Below, piece after piece: positions 36,454-45,074 of a DNA stretch of 64,000 bases (position 1 is the first letter of the stretch; the number at the start of each line of letters is the position of its first letter). A model generated the notes under the pieces. It did no database searches and was not told the DNA's origin. It was given only the letters and a program-made list of their open reading frames with translations. The translations under genes were made by a program, and so were the position numbers. This stretch comes from Neoroseomonas lacus (GTDB lineage Bacteria > Pseudomonadota > Alphaproteobacteria > Acetobacterales > Acetobacteraceae): contig NZ_BMKW01000013.1 in NCBI RefSeq assembly GCF_014644535.1, forward strand, positions 123,569 to 187,568, written 5' to 3'.

Positions 36454-37730
36454 CAGAACATGTCGGCGGGGCTGGCATCGCGCAGCTTGCGCATCGCCAG
36501 CAGCCCGGCGAGCGCGCACATGCCGAAGATCAGCGCGAAGACCATGGCGGCGCGTTCCACCGTCATCGCCAGCGGCAGGAAGGTGGCGTCGGCGACGATG
36601 CCATACAGCCAGGTGGACAGCGCCGCGCCGGGCACGAAGCCGATCAGCGCGAGGATCAGTGCCGCCGCCATCACCACCCGCGCGAGGTAGAAATTCGAAT
36701 AGCCTATCGCCTTCAGCGTCGCGTATTCGCGCAGGTGGTTGGCGATGTCGGAAAACAGGATCTGGTAGACGATCACCATGCCGACGATCAGCCCCATCAC
36801 CGAGCCGAAGGCGAAGATGAAGCCGATGGGGGTGGCGGTTTCCCAGTAATGTCGTTCATGGGCCACCAGCTCGGCATGGGTCAGGACCAGCACGTCACCA
36901 GGCAGGATCTGCCGCAGGCGCTGCTGCGCGGCGGCGATATCGGCACCGGGACGCAGCCGGATGGCGACCAGGTCGGTATTGCTCGCCTGGCGGTCGCGCA
37001 CCATGCGGCGGAAGTTCACCTCATTCATCACCAGGTTGCCGTCGGCCCCGAAGGATGGGCCGATGCTGACCAGCCCGACCATCTGCACCATGCGGTTGCC
37101 AACCTGCACGTCGAAGGCTCCGCGCTCGGCGAATAGCCGCGCCACATCACCGAACTCCGGACGCGAGCGCGTATCGAATCCCACCGCATCGACACGCCGC
37201 AGCGCCGGCGCGATGTCGCCGAGCCCTTCGAAATGCATGGCGCCGGCCCCAACATCGAAGCCGATCATCTGGATGGCGCGGCGCGAGCCATCCTCCGGAT
37301 TCCGCCAGGAGGATTGCGCGAGATAGACGGGCACGGCCTGCGCGACCTCGGGCAACGCCAGCGCCTGATGCGCGCGCACCCGGGGCAATGGTTCGGGGCG
37401 GAAGCTCGCGATGGTGAGCGGGTTCATCAGGAACAGCTCGGACTCCATCGCCGTGAGCAGCCGGGTCGCGCTGTCGAACAGGGCCGAGCGGAAGCCGAGT
37501 TGCATGAAGACCAGCACCGCGGCGAACATCACGCCGGCAATGGCCGAGAACAGCCGCGCACGTTCGGCCCGCAACTGCCGCCAGGCGAGGCGTGCCGGCA
37601 GGAAAAGCGCCTCGACCAACCCCGGCCTCGGCGCCTTGCCCGGCGTGACGACACGCGACGGCGCGGGCGGGGCCTCGCCGGTCTTCTCCGGCGCCCAGGG
37701 CAGCAACGACGTCTTGGTCAACGCGTTCAT
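36453..37730 (-). CDS. DevC-like ABC exporter permease
   Basis: A 425-residue FtsX-like permease of the DevC type. There is one N-terminal membrane segment (FSAIAGVMFAAVLVFMQLGFR), then a periplasmic domain of about 200 residues containing LFLMNPLTIASF, then three C-terminal segments beginning with FIFAFGSVMGLIVGMVIVYQIL. LREYATLKAIGYSNFYL is the cytoplasmic coupling helix typical of the family. Start and stop overlap the neighbouring genes by ATGA motifs, giving a strictly coupled tetR-devB-devC-devA operon. Confidence 0.92.
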   Translation of the reverse strand: MNALTKTSLLPWAPEKTGEAPPAPSRVVTPGKAPRPGLVEALFLPARLAWRQLRAERARLFSAIAGVMFAAVLVFMQLGFRSALFDSATRLLTAMESELFLMNPLTIASFRPEPLPRVRAHQALALPEVAQAVPVYLAQSSWRNPEDGSRRAIQMIGFDVGAGAMHFEGLGDIAPALRRVDAVGFDTRSRPEFGDVARLFAERGAFDVQVGNRMVQMVGLVSIGPSFGADGNLVMNEVNFRRMVRDRQASNTDLVAIRLRPGADIAAAQQRLRQILPGDVLVLTHAELVAHERHYWETATPIGFIFAFGSVMGLIVGMVIVYQILFSDIANHLREYATLKAIGYSNFYLARVVMAAALILALIGFVPGAALSTWLYGIVADATFLPLAMTVERAAMVFALIFGMCALAGLLAMRKLRDASPADMF

Positions 37731-38767
37731 GGCCGGATAGCCACCTGCACCTGCATATTCGACCGCCGGCGCAACACCTCCGCCCCCGCTTCGTCCAGTG
37801 CGAGGCGCACCTCCACCGTGCGGCTGTCCACCGCGGCGACCGGGTCGGTATTCGCCTGGGTCTGGCGGCGCACGGTCCAGCCGATCTCACGCAGCGTGGC
37901 GGTGAAGCGACGCTCCTCGCCGGGGACGACTACCTCGGCCGGCGCACCGAGGCGCAGCCGGGGCAGGTCGGTCTCATAGACATCGGCGACGATGTCCATG
38001 CGCGTGAGGTCGCCGATTTCGAGCAGTCCGTCACTGCCGACCTGGTCGCCCGGCCGCGCGATGATGCGCAGGATGGTGCCGGCGAAGGGCGCCCGGACGC
38101 GGGACAATTCGGCATCGGCCCGCGCCTTGGCCAGGGCGGCCTCGGCGGCGGCGAGGCGCGCTTCGGCGAGCGCGATATCCTCGGGGCGGGAGGACAACAG
38201 GCTGTCGAGGTCGGCCTCGGCCTGGCGGCGCTCGGCGGTCAGGCGCACCGCGACGGCGCGATTGCGGTCCGCCTGGGCGACGGCGCCGGCGCCGGTCGGT
38301 ACCAGGCGGTCGGCGCGGCCGGCCTCACGCAGGGCGAGTTCCTCCTGCGCCGTCAGCGCGGCGATGCGGGCGCGCTGCGCCTCGATCTCGGAAGGCCGGC
38401 CGGCGGCGCGGATGCGGTCGAGGCTCGCCCGGTATTCCGCCACCGCCGCCACGGCCTGGGCAACCCCGGCATCCTTCTGCGCGGCATCGGCGAATTCGGC
38501 GAGAAGCTGCCCCTCGGCGACGACATCCCCTTCCGCAGCCAGCAGCCGGTCGAGCCGCGTCACGGCCATGCCGCCCGGCTGGGTCAGCACGCGGATGCGC
38601 GAGGCGGGCTCGACCCGGCCAAGCGCGCCGACGCCGATCGGCCCCAGGGACGCCGCAACGGCGGGCGTGGTGGGCGGCGATTGCACGCTGCCGGCATGCC
38701 AGGCGTAGCCGCCGGCGGCGGTTGCCAGCACCAGCAGGCCGACCAACAGACGGCCAGGCCGGGTCAC
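37727..38767 (-). CDS. DevB-like HlyD-family periplasmic adaptor
   Basis: A 346-residue membrane fusion protein. One N-terminal anchor (LLVGLLVLATAAGGYAW) is followed by a lipoyl half-motif, and a long alpha-helical hairpin rich in Ala, Glu and Arg (about 95-215). The second lipoyl part, RVRAPFAGTILRIIARPGDQV, precedes beta-barrel domains. It links DevCA to an outer-membrane TolC protein, which is not encoded here. The start GTG at 38767 overlaps the tetR stop (GTGA). Confidence 0.9.
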   Translation of the reverse strand: MTRPGRLLVGLLVLATAAGGYAWHAGSVQSPPTTPAVAASLGPIGVGALGRVEPASRIRVLTQPGGMAVTRLDRLLAAEGDVVAEGQLLAEFADAAQKDAGVAQAVAAVAEYRASLDRIRAAGRPSEIEAQRARIAALTAQEELALREAGRADRLVPTGAGAVAQADRNRAVAVRLTAERRQAEADLDSLLSSRPEDIALAEARLAAAEAALAKARADAELSRVRAPFAGTILRIIARPGDQVGSDGLLEIGDLTRMDIVADVYETDLPRLRLGAPAEVVVPGEERRFTATLREIGWTVRRQTQANTDPVAAVDSRTVEVRLALDEAGAEVLRRRSNMQVQVAIRP

Positions 38768-39342
38768 GGACGTTGCTCCACCAGCGCATCGAGCGTGGCG
38801 CGCAGAGCGGCAATGTCGGCCTCGGTCGGACGATAGAGGCCGAACAGGTGGGCCATGAACAGCCCGTCCGTCGCCGTCATCACCGCCATCGCGGCACCAT
38901 GCGGCGTGCCGTCGGCGAGCAGTTCCGCTTTCATCCGCGCCACCACGGCGCGCATCGGGTCGAGCAGCGCCGGGTCGTGGTGGAACACCGCCAGGAAGAC
39001 CGCGGCGGCGCGGTCGTGGCGATCCTCGCCGGGGCAGCAATCGCTTTCGCCGAAGGCCCAGGCGATCTGCGCGCGGGCGATGCGGCCGGGTCCTTCCGGC
39101 TGGCGCGCGACGCCGGCTTCGTATTCCTGCGTGATGAATGCCGTCAGCCGCTGCATCAGCCCGGTCAGCAGCGCTTCCTTCGAGCCGAAATGATAGAGCA
39201 ATCCGCCCTTGGAGACACCGGCCTCGCGCGCCGCGGCTTCCAGCGTCAGGCCTGTGACGCCCTTCTGCACGATGATGCGTTCCACCGCATCGAGGATGCG
39301 GGTGTGTGTGTCGGGTGGGGCAACGGGGCCATGAGCGTCCAT
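38764..39342 (-). CDS. TetR-family repressor of the dev-type exporter operon
   Basis: A 192-residue TetR regulator. The N-terminal helix-turn-helix includes RILDAVERIIVQKGVTGLTLEAAAREAGVSKGGLLYHFGSKEALL, a near-ideal TetR DNA-binding domain in the GGLLYHFGSKEALL subgroup. The C-terminal TetR_C_6-like region has a CCPGEDRHDRAA stretch with two adjacent cysteines that could sense metal or redox state. It is the first gene of the operon and lies 16 bp from twin palindromic operators, so autoregulation is very likely. Confidence 0.9.
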   Translation of the reverse strand: MDAHGPVAPPDTHTRILDAVERIIVQKGVTGLTLEAAAREAGVSKGGLLYHFGSKEALLTGLMQRLTAFITQEYEAGVARQPEGPGRIARAQIAWAFGESDCCPGEDRHDRAAAVFLAVFHHDPALLDPMRAVVARMKAELLADGTPHGAAMAVMTATDGLFMAHLFGLYRPTEADIAALRATLDALVEQRP

Positions 39343-39357
39343 GACGAACCAATGTGT

Positions 39358-39392
39358 ACCGTCCGGACGGTTTTTTCAACCGTCCAGACGGT
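39358..39392. promoter_or_regulatory. Twin TetR-type operators
   Basis: ACCGTCCGGACGGT (39358-39371) is a perfect 14-bp palindrome. ACCGTCCAGACGGT (39379-39392) repeats it with one changed base. Their centres are 21 bp apart, two helical turns, so two dimers could bind the same face. Between them is a T-run that may be part of a -35 or -10 region. They lie between tetR (start 39342) and the divergent Bug receptor gene (start 39494). Confidence 0.7.
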
Positions 39393-39493
39393 ACAGTCGC
39401 CAACCAGCGTCCCGCCGAAGCATTGCCGCGGTTTTCGCGCCGGAACAAAACCCTCTAACCTTTCGCCAAGGTTCACGTGGGAAGGAAACAGGC

Positions 39494-40468
39494 ATGGTCC
39501 AGGGCATCGGGCGACGGGCAATCATGGCGGCCGCGCCGGTCATCCTCGCGGCACGTGGCGCCAAGGCGCAGGCCTGGCCGTCGCGGTCGGTGCGCATCGT
39601 CGTCGGCTTCGCCGCCGGCGGCGCCAACGACATCATGGCGCGCCTGCTCGCCCAGAAGCTGACGGAACGCATTCCCGGCAGCACCTTCATCGTCGAGAAC
39701 CGGCCCGGCGGCAGCACCCTGGTCGCAGCGGACCACGTCGCGCGGTCGGCGCCCGATGGAACGACCTTCTTCTACACCTCGCCCTCGACCCTGATCAGCG
39801 GCCTGGTCAACCGGTCCCCGGTGGTCGAGCAAGTGCAGTCGCTCGCCCCCGTGGTGCTGGCGCAGTCCTCCCCACTGGCATTGATCTGCCGGCCCGATTT
39901 CCCGGCGCGCACCGTGCCGGAATTCATTGCCCTGGCGCGGGAAAGGCAGGGGCGGCTGACCGTCTCCCACCCCGGCACCGGCGCGATCAATCACCTGGCC
40001 ATGGTCCTGTTGATGCGCCAGACCGGCATCGAGGTGACTCTGGTGCCCTATACCGGCAACCAACCCTCGATCACCGCGCTGATCCGCGGCGAGGTGGATG
40101 TCGCCCATGACGGGCTGTTCACCCCGCGCGCGCAGCTCGAGGCCGGCACGCTGCGGGCGATCGCGGTGACCAGCGCGGAACGTTCGCCGATCTACCCGAC
40201 GGTGCCGACCTTCGGGGAGACCCTGCCGGGTTACGCCGTGGGCTTCTGGGGCGGGATGTTCGCGCCTCGGGGCACGCCGGATGCGATCCTGGACCGCATG
40301 AACCAAGAACTCGCGATCATCCTGCGCCAGCCAGACGTCGTGGACCGGGTGCGCGGCTTCGGGGCCGAGCCGGTCGGCGGCGGGCGGGAGCGCTTCGCCG
40401 AGGTTCTCGCCGAGGATTGGACGAAATGGACGCAGGTGGTGCGGGAGAACAACATCCGGGCGGAGTGA
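39494..40468 (+). CDS. Bug/TctC-family receptor
   Basis: A 324-residue periplasmic binding protein with a Tat-like signal peptide (MVQGIGRRAIMAAAPVILAA, cut near AKAQ). The core AWPSRSVRIVVGFAAGGANDIMARLL, VENRPGGSTLVAADHVA and APDGTTFFYTSPST segments are typical. TctA/TctB membrane genes are absent. ATG 39494 follows GGAAACAGGC. It is divergent from the tetR-dev operon and may share its operators, so the exporter and this receptor could respond to the same signal; this is inference from position only. Confidence 0.9.
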   Translation: MVQGIGRRAIMAAAPVILAARGAKAQAWPSRSVRIVVGFAAGGANDIMARLLAQKLTERIPGSTFIVENRPGGSTLVAADHVARSAPDGTTFFYTSPSTLISGLVNRSPVVEQVQSLAPVVLAQSSPLALICRPDFPARTVPEFIALARERQGRLTVSHPGTGAINHLAMVLLMRQTGIEVTLVPYTGNQPSITALIRGEVDVAHDGLFTPRAQLEAGTLRAIAVTSAERSPIYPTVPTFGETLPGYAVGFWGGMFAPRGTPDAILDRMNQELAIILRQPDVVDRVRGFGAEPVGGGRERFAEVLAEDWTKWTQVVRENNIRAE

Positions 40469-40476
40469 GGGAAGGC

Positions 40477-40551
40477 CGAGGGGCGCTGCCCCTCGAACAC
40501 CCCGGCAGGAACCGAAGGTTACTGCACCTTCGGACGATTTCTGCGAAATCG
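40477..40551. repeat. Triple-hairpin intergenic element, copy 2 (inverted)
   Basis: The reverse complement of the 13395 unit: CGAGGGGC-GCT-GCCCCTCG (40477-40495), a middle hairpin GCAGGAACC-GAA-GGTTACTGC (40505-40524, one mismatch) and CGATTTC-TGC-GAAATCG (40535-40551). Compensating changes in the stems relative to copy 1 keep the hairpins. It lies between two convergent genes and ends just before the M3 peptidase stop. Confidence 0.75.
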
Positions 40552-40554
40552 TTG

Positions 40555-42255
40555 CTACAGGCCCAGCACCGCGGCTGCTTCCGCCACCGCCGCCTCCAGC
40601 GCGCCCTCGGCGAAAGGCGAGGTCAGCCCCGCCGAGGCCACCAGCCCCTGGAACGGCATCGATCCACCCCGTCCGCACAGGGCGACATAGGCATCGAGCG
40701 CCCCCTTCGGATCGCGCCGCGACCACACCCAGAACTGCAGCGCGACGCACAGCGCCAGCGTGTAGTCGATGTAGTAGAAGGGCGAATTGTAGATGTGCTG
40801 CTTGGCCTGCCAGCGGCCGCCCTTCGCCGGATAGGCCAGGTCGCCGTAATCCGTCCACGGCATGTAGAATTTTTCCAGCCGCTGCCACATCGCGTGGCGT
40901 TCCGCCGGCGTCGCCTCGGGGTTGGCATAGACCTCGTGCTGGAAATGATCGACGCAGACGCCATAAGGCAGGAAGGACAGCGCCGAAACCAGGTGCATGG
41001 CGCGATACCGGTCCGCCGCGGCGTCCCCCACCAGCAACCCCATATGCGGATGCGTCAGGTATTCGAGGCCCATGGAATGGATCTCGGCCGCTTCCATGGT
41101 CGGCCACAGATAGTCGACGCCCGGCTGGTTGCGGCTTTCCCAGCATTGGAAGGCGTGGCCCATCTCATGCGTGAAGACGCCGATATCGTTGTGGGTGCCG
41201 TTGAAGTTGGCAAAGATGAAGGGCGCGCCGACGCTCGGGAATGACGTGCAGAAGCCGCCGCCGGCCTTGCCGGGACGGTTCTTCAGATCGATGAATCCGC
41301 CCTCGCGCATCATGGCGTAGAAGCCCGACAGGCGCGGATCCATGCGCGCGAACATCTCCTGCGCCGCCATCACCAGCATGTCGTGGTCGCCGGCCGGCTT
41401 CGGATTGCCTGCGGCGTCGATCAGCGATTCATCCCAGTAGCGCAGCTTGTCCCAGCCATGCGTGGCACGGCGCGCCTCGAGGATACGCGCGACCAAGGGC
41501 GTGACGTGCCGCGCCACGCTCTCGCGATACCGAGCCACATCGGCCGGGCCATAGTCGAGCCGGCGCATGCGGCGATAGGCGAGCGGCGTGAAGGTCGCAT
41601 CGCCGAGCTTGCGCGCCATGCCGGTGCGCAGGCCCACCAGCTGGTCGTAGATCGAATCCAGTTCCTCGCCGTTCCTGGCGAAGAAGTCCCAGCGCGCGGT
41701 CTCGGCCTCGTGACGGATGCTGCGGTCCGGGTCCTCGGCAAAAGGAGCGAGGCCGGAAAGGTTCACCTCCTTGGCTTGCACGCTCACCTTCGCGCCGGCA
41801 AGCAGCGCCGTGTAACGGGCGCCGAGGCGTGATTCCTCCTCCGTCTCCGCGGCGATCGCGGGGTCGAAGGCGGTGATGTCGGTCTCCCACAACGCGACGG
41901 CATGGGCACCTGCCAGCGCCTCCAGCCCGGCGCGATCGGGGTTGGCCAACAGCCGCCGCTTCAGCGCGGTCTCGTGCGTCGCCGCCTCGGGCGCCAGCGC
42001 ATCGGCATATTCGCGCGCGGCAACGGCCTCCTTATCCGTGGTGTCCTGCGCGAAGGTCAGATGCACCAGGGACGACCAGGTCTCGTAGTCCCGCCGCGCC
42101 TTGTCCCAGGCGGCGAGCGCCGCGGCGCGGTCCCCGTCATCCAGCAGCGTATCGATCGCATCATGCTGCGCGGCGAGGCTGTCGCTGTCCGGACGGGGGG
42201 CACTGATCTCGGTGAAGCGAAGGGTCATCGGCGGGCCTGCGGTGTCGGGGTTCAT
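40555..42255 (-). CDS. M3-family oligoendopeptidase (PepF-like)
   Basis: A 566-residue zinc metallopeptidase that cleaves short peptides in the cytoplasm. The active-site motif HEMGH lies near residues 360-364 in DIGVFTHEMGHAFQCWESR, and the third ligand Glu is in MEAAEIHSMGLEYL. The helical N-terminal half is typical of the M3B branch. GAGGTGA sits five bases before ATG 42255. It is monocistronic and divergent from the binding-protein gene at 42346. Confidence 0.92.
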   Translation of the reverse strand: MNPDTAGPPMTLRFTEISAPRPDSDSLAAQHDAIDTLLDDGDRAAALAAWDKARRDYETWSSLVHLTFAQDTTDKEAVAAREYADALAPEAATHETALKRRLLANPDRAGLEALAGAHAVALWETDITAFDPAIAAETEEESRLGARYTALLAGAKVSVQAKEVNLSGLAPFAEDPDRSIRHEAETARWDFFARNGEELDSIYDQLVGLRTGMARKLGDATFTPLAYRRMRRLDYGPADVARYRESVARHVTPLVARILEARRATHGWDKLRYWDESLIDAAGNPKPAGDHDMLVMAAQEMFARMDPRLSGFYAMMREGGFIDLKNRPGKAGGGFCTSFPSVGAPFIFANFNGTHNDIGVFTHEMGHAFQCWESRNQPGVDYLWPTMEAAEIHSMGLEYLTHPHMGLLVGDAAADRYRAMHLVSALSFLPYGVCVDHFQHEVYANPEATPAERHAMWQRLEKFYMPWTDYGDLAYPAKGGRWQAKQHIYNSPFYYIDYTLALCVALQFWVWSRRDPKGALDAYVALCGRGGSMPFQGLVASAGLTSPFAEGALEAAVAEAAAVLGL

Positions 42256-42345
42256 CCGTCACCTCGCGCGGGAGGGCGGGCCAGGTCAAGCGCGGCGGTG
42301 GACGCGGCGCGCGCTTGCCGCCACGCTGCGGATCCGGAGGAAACC

Positions 42346-43020
42346 ATGCCACGATTGATGTCCACCCTCGCCCTCGCCGGCCTGCTGCGGGAGGCCGCGC
42401 CGGCGCTCGAAGCCGCGCTCGGCGCTCGCCTGGAGGTGGAACTCGCGCCGACCAAGGCGCTGGAGGCCCGCATCCGCGCCGGTGAACACGCCGATGCCGC
42501 GGTATTGACCGCTGAAGCCGTCGCCGCCCTCTCGGCCGAGGGCGTGCTGGATGGCATGACGGCGCGGCCATTGGCGCATTCGCGCGTCGGCCTCGCCGTG
42601 AAGGCCGGCGCGCCGCATCCGGATATCGGCAGCGTCGAGGCCTTGCGACGCACGCTGCTGTCGGTGCCCTCGCTGTGCTATTCGCGCGCCGGTGCCAGCG
42701 GCATCTTCTTCGCCGGGCTGATCGAACGGCTCGGCATCGCCGCCGAGGTGAACGCCAAGGCCATCGTCATCCCGCAGGGCTTCACCGCGGAAAAACTGGT
42801 GAACGGCGAGGCGGCCATCGCCTTCCAGCAGATCAGCGAATTGATGGAAGTCCCGGGCATCGAGATCGTCGGGGCGTTGCCCGAGGGCGCCCAGACGGTG
42901 GCGGTGTTCTCCGGCGCGGCCTTCACTGGCGCGGCGAACGGCACAGCACTGCTCGACGCCGTGGCACGCGTCTGCACGCCGGCAGCGCTGCGCGCCAAGG
43001 GGCTCGACGCGCCGGGCTGA
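42346..43020 (+). CDS. ModA-like substrate-binding-domain protein without a signal peptide
   Basis: A 224-residue protein with the type II periplasmic-binding fold. The segments GARLEVELAPTKALEARIRAGEHADAAVLTAEAVAAL, ARPLAHSRVGLAVKAGAPHPDI and GEAAIAFQQISELMEVPGIEIVGALP match the molybdate/tungstate-binding ModA relatives. No signal peptide precedes the fold and none is found in frame upstream. A CGGAGGA ribosome site just before ATG 42346 makes that start firm. It may act in the cytoplasm as a sensor, or the leader has been lost. No ABC permease is nearby. Confidence 0.78.
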   Translation: MPRLMSTLALAGLLREAAPALEAALGARLEVELAPTKALEARIRAGEHADAAVLTAEAVAALSAEGVLDGMTARPLAHSRVGLAVKAGAPHPDIGSVEALRRTLLSVPSLCYSRAGASGIFFAGLIERLGIAAEVNAKAIVIPQGFTAEKLVNGEAAIAFQQISELMEVPGIEIVGALPEGAQTVAVFSGAAFTGAANGTALLDAVARVCTPAALRAKGLDAPG

Positions 43021-43024
43021 GCGT

Positions 43025-43999
43025 TCAGCGTGTCGCGGCCGCCGGTGCCGCGCGCGCCAGAACACCGCGCCAGCGTTCCGTCTCGGCGCGGATATGGGCC
43101 TGGAATTCGGCCGGGGTGCTGCCGATGGGCGGGCCGCCCATGGCGCTGATTCGGGTCGCGACATTGGGCTCGGCAAGGGCGGCGACGGCGGCGCGGTTGA
43201 TCACCATCACCGCTTCCTCCGGAACGCCCGCGGGCGAGAGCAACCCATACCAGCCGCCGGCGGAAAAGCCCGGAAAGCCCTGCTCCGCCATGGTCGGCAC
43301 CGTGGGCATCATTTGCGCGCGCGTCAGGCTGGTGACCGCCAGCGCCCGCAACGTGCCGCCCGAGACATGCGGGGCGACCAGCACCAGGTTCTCGATGGTG
43401 AAGGGGAATTCCCCGGCGATCAGCCCCATGATGGCAGGCGCGCTACCTGGGTAGTGGACCGGCGCGGCGATGAAGCCGGCGGCCTGACGGAACGCCTCTT
43501 GCGCCAGCAATTGAGGGGAGCCGACGCCAGGCGTCGGATACAGCACTTCGCGCCCCTCCGCCTTCAGCGCCGCGACCAAGCCGGCGACGTCGCGATGCGG
43601 CGATTGCGCGCGCACCACGAGCACCAGCGGCGTTGAGTTCAGCAGCGTGATGGGGATGAGGTCCGCCTGCGGGTCGTAACCTAGCTGCGCCTCGGTGATG
43701 GGCGAGACGGCGAGCGGACCCGTGCTGCCCACCAGGATCACATGCGCATCACCACGCGCCCTGGCGGCAAGCGCGGTGCCGACATTGCCCCCGGCGCCAG
43801 GCCGGTTCTCGACCACGATGGGCTGGCCTAGCCGCTGCCCCATGGGTTCCGCCAGCAGCCGCGCGAGCTGGTCGAGGATGCCGGCCGGCGCGAAGGGCAC
43901 GATCATGCGGATGGGCCGCTGTGGCACCCAGGACTGGGCGCGCGCGATGCCCGGCAGCGCCAGCGCGGCGCCGCCGAGCAAGAACCGCCGCGCGATCAT
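43025..43999 (-). CDS. Bug/TctC-family receptor coupled to a TauD-like gene
   Basis: A 324-residue periplasmic receptor with a signal peptide (MIARRFLLGGAALALPG, cut near ARAQ). The core WVPQRPIRMIVPFAPAGILDQLARLL and VVENRPGAGGNVG are typical Bug landmarks. Its ATG overlaps the stop of the TauD-like dioxygenase gene (ATGA), so it is probably made together with it. TctA/TctB genes are absent. The binding site likely accepts a carboxylate that the dioxygenase then oxidises; this is inference from coupling. Confidence 0.9.
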   Translation of the reverse strand: MIARRFLLGGAALALPGIARAQSWVPQRPIRMIVPFAPAGILDQLARLLAEPMGQRLGQPIVVENRPGAGGNVGTALAARARGDAHVILVGSTGPLAVSPITEAQLGYDPQADLIPITLLNSTPLVLVVRAQSPHRDVAGLVAALKAEGREVLYPTPGVGSPQLLAQEAFRQAAGFIAAPVHYPGSAPAIMGLIAGEFPFTIENLVLVAPHVSGGTLRALAVTSLTRAQMMPTVPTMAEQGFPGFSAGGWYGLLSPAGVPEEAVMVINRAAVAALAEPNVATRISAMGGPPIGSTPAEFQAHIRAETERWRGVLARAAPAAATR

Positions 44000-45042
44000 G
44001 CCGGCTCCAGCGTGAAGCGCAGCACGGTGTCCTTCACCACGATGCCGCCGCGGTTGCCCGGTGTGATGTCCCCGTAGCGCTGGGCATAGACGGGCGGCAA
44101 TTCGCGGGCCTGGCGGGGTGCCAGCCACAGGCGCAGGAGGTGGCGGCGGCGTTCGGGTTCGGGCCAATCCTCGAAGTCGGTGCGGGAATGCAGCAGCTGG
44201 TGGTTATGGATGAACTGCATGTCGCCCGGGCGGAATTCCATCTCGAGCGACATCTCGGCGGCGAGTTCGTCCAACCGGTCGAGCGCGGCATGCTCGACCG
44301 GCGTCAGGCGGCGCGCCTGCGGGAAGTTCTCCTGGGCGGAACGGATGTACTGCCCCGAATAGATCGTGCTGAGGTCGCCCTTGTGCCAGTTGAAGACCGG
44401 GATCTCGAACCACGGCAGCATGCCGGGCGGGATCTCGCCGCGCCGGTCGGTAGGCATCGGGTTGAACAGCGCGCGCCACAACTCCGGGCTTTCCGCCAGC
44501 ATGCGGTCGTGGATCGCGACCGAGGAGACGATGCGCGACCCGCCGCCCGACTTCGCCGTCTTGAGGCAGATCAGGCCGACGATGTCGCAGCTGTCCGTGT
44601 GGAATTCGAGTTCCCTGTTGGTCTGGTAGTAGCGGACCTTGGGGTTGCGGATGTCGAGGCCGAGGTCCTTCACATGCCCCAGCAGGTGCCCCTTGGCATT
44701 CTGCGACCGGAAGCCACCGAGATGTGCGCCGATGCCGAGATAGCCGATGGCGCTGTCCTCGATCGGGCGCGACGCCACGTCGAAGCCCCGCAACAGCGCG
44801 AAGCCGCGGCCGTGCTGGATGTCGCCCAGGATGCGCGTCAGCCGCGGAGCGAGCGTGGGCAGGCGGAACGTCTCGGGCGTAATTTCGCCCATCTCGCGCC
44901 CGGCAGCCTTGTGCTCGGCAATGGCGGCGTCGATTTCGGCGCGTTCGGTGGCGGAGAAGGTCTCGATCCAGTCGGTGCGCTGCGCCATGTCGGCGCCCAC
45001 CCACGCGGCCTGGCCACCAATAGGTCCTGGTGGCAGTTCCAT
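43996..45042 (-). CDS. TauD/TfdA-family Fe(II)/2-oxoglutarate dioxygenase
   Basis: A 348-residue oxygenase. The iron ligands are seen in LEFHTDSCDIVGL (His and Asp) and in NHQLLHSRTDF (distal His), with a 2-oxoglutarate-contacting Arg in RRRHLLRLWL. The fold is that of the longer TauD/TfdA-like proteins of unknown substrate that are often annotated near transporters. AGGAGGAAGCC precedes ATG 45042, an excellent ribosome site. The gene is coupled to the Bug receptor downstream, with an MFS gene 32 bp upstream of its start. Confidence 0.88.
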   Translation of the reverse strand: MELPPGPIGGQAAWVGADMAQRTDWIETFSATERAEIDAAIAEHKAAGREMGEITPETFRLPTLAPRLTRILGDIQHGRGFALLRGFDVASRPIEDSAIGYLGIGAHLGGFRSQNAKGHLLGHVKDLGLDIRNPKVRYYQTNRELEFHTDSCDIVGLICLKTAKSGGGSRIVSSVAIHDRMLAESPELWRALFNPMPTDRRGEIPPGMLPWFEIPVFNWHKGDLSTIYSGQYIRSAQENFPQARRLTPVEHAALDRLDELAAEMSLEMEFRPGDMQFIHNHQLLHSRTDFEDWPEPERRRHLLRLWLAPRQARELPPVYAQRYGDITPGNRGGIVVKDTVLRFTLEPA

Positions 45043-45074
45043 GGCTTCCTCCTGCTTGTTGCTTGGAGGGAAGG

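Noticed and set aside
36453..38767. DevB/DevC considered as a type I secretion system for the RTX proteins
   Set aside because: The permease is of the FtsX-like DevC type with a separate DevA ATPase, not an HlyB-type fused exporter, and no TolC gene is present.
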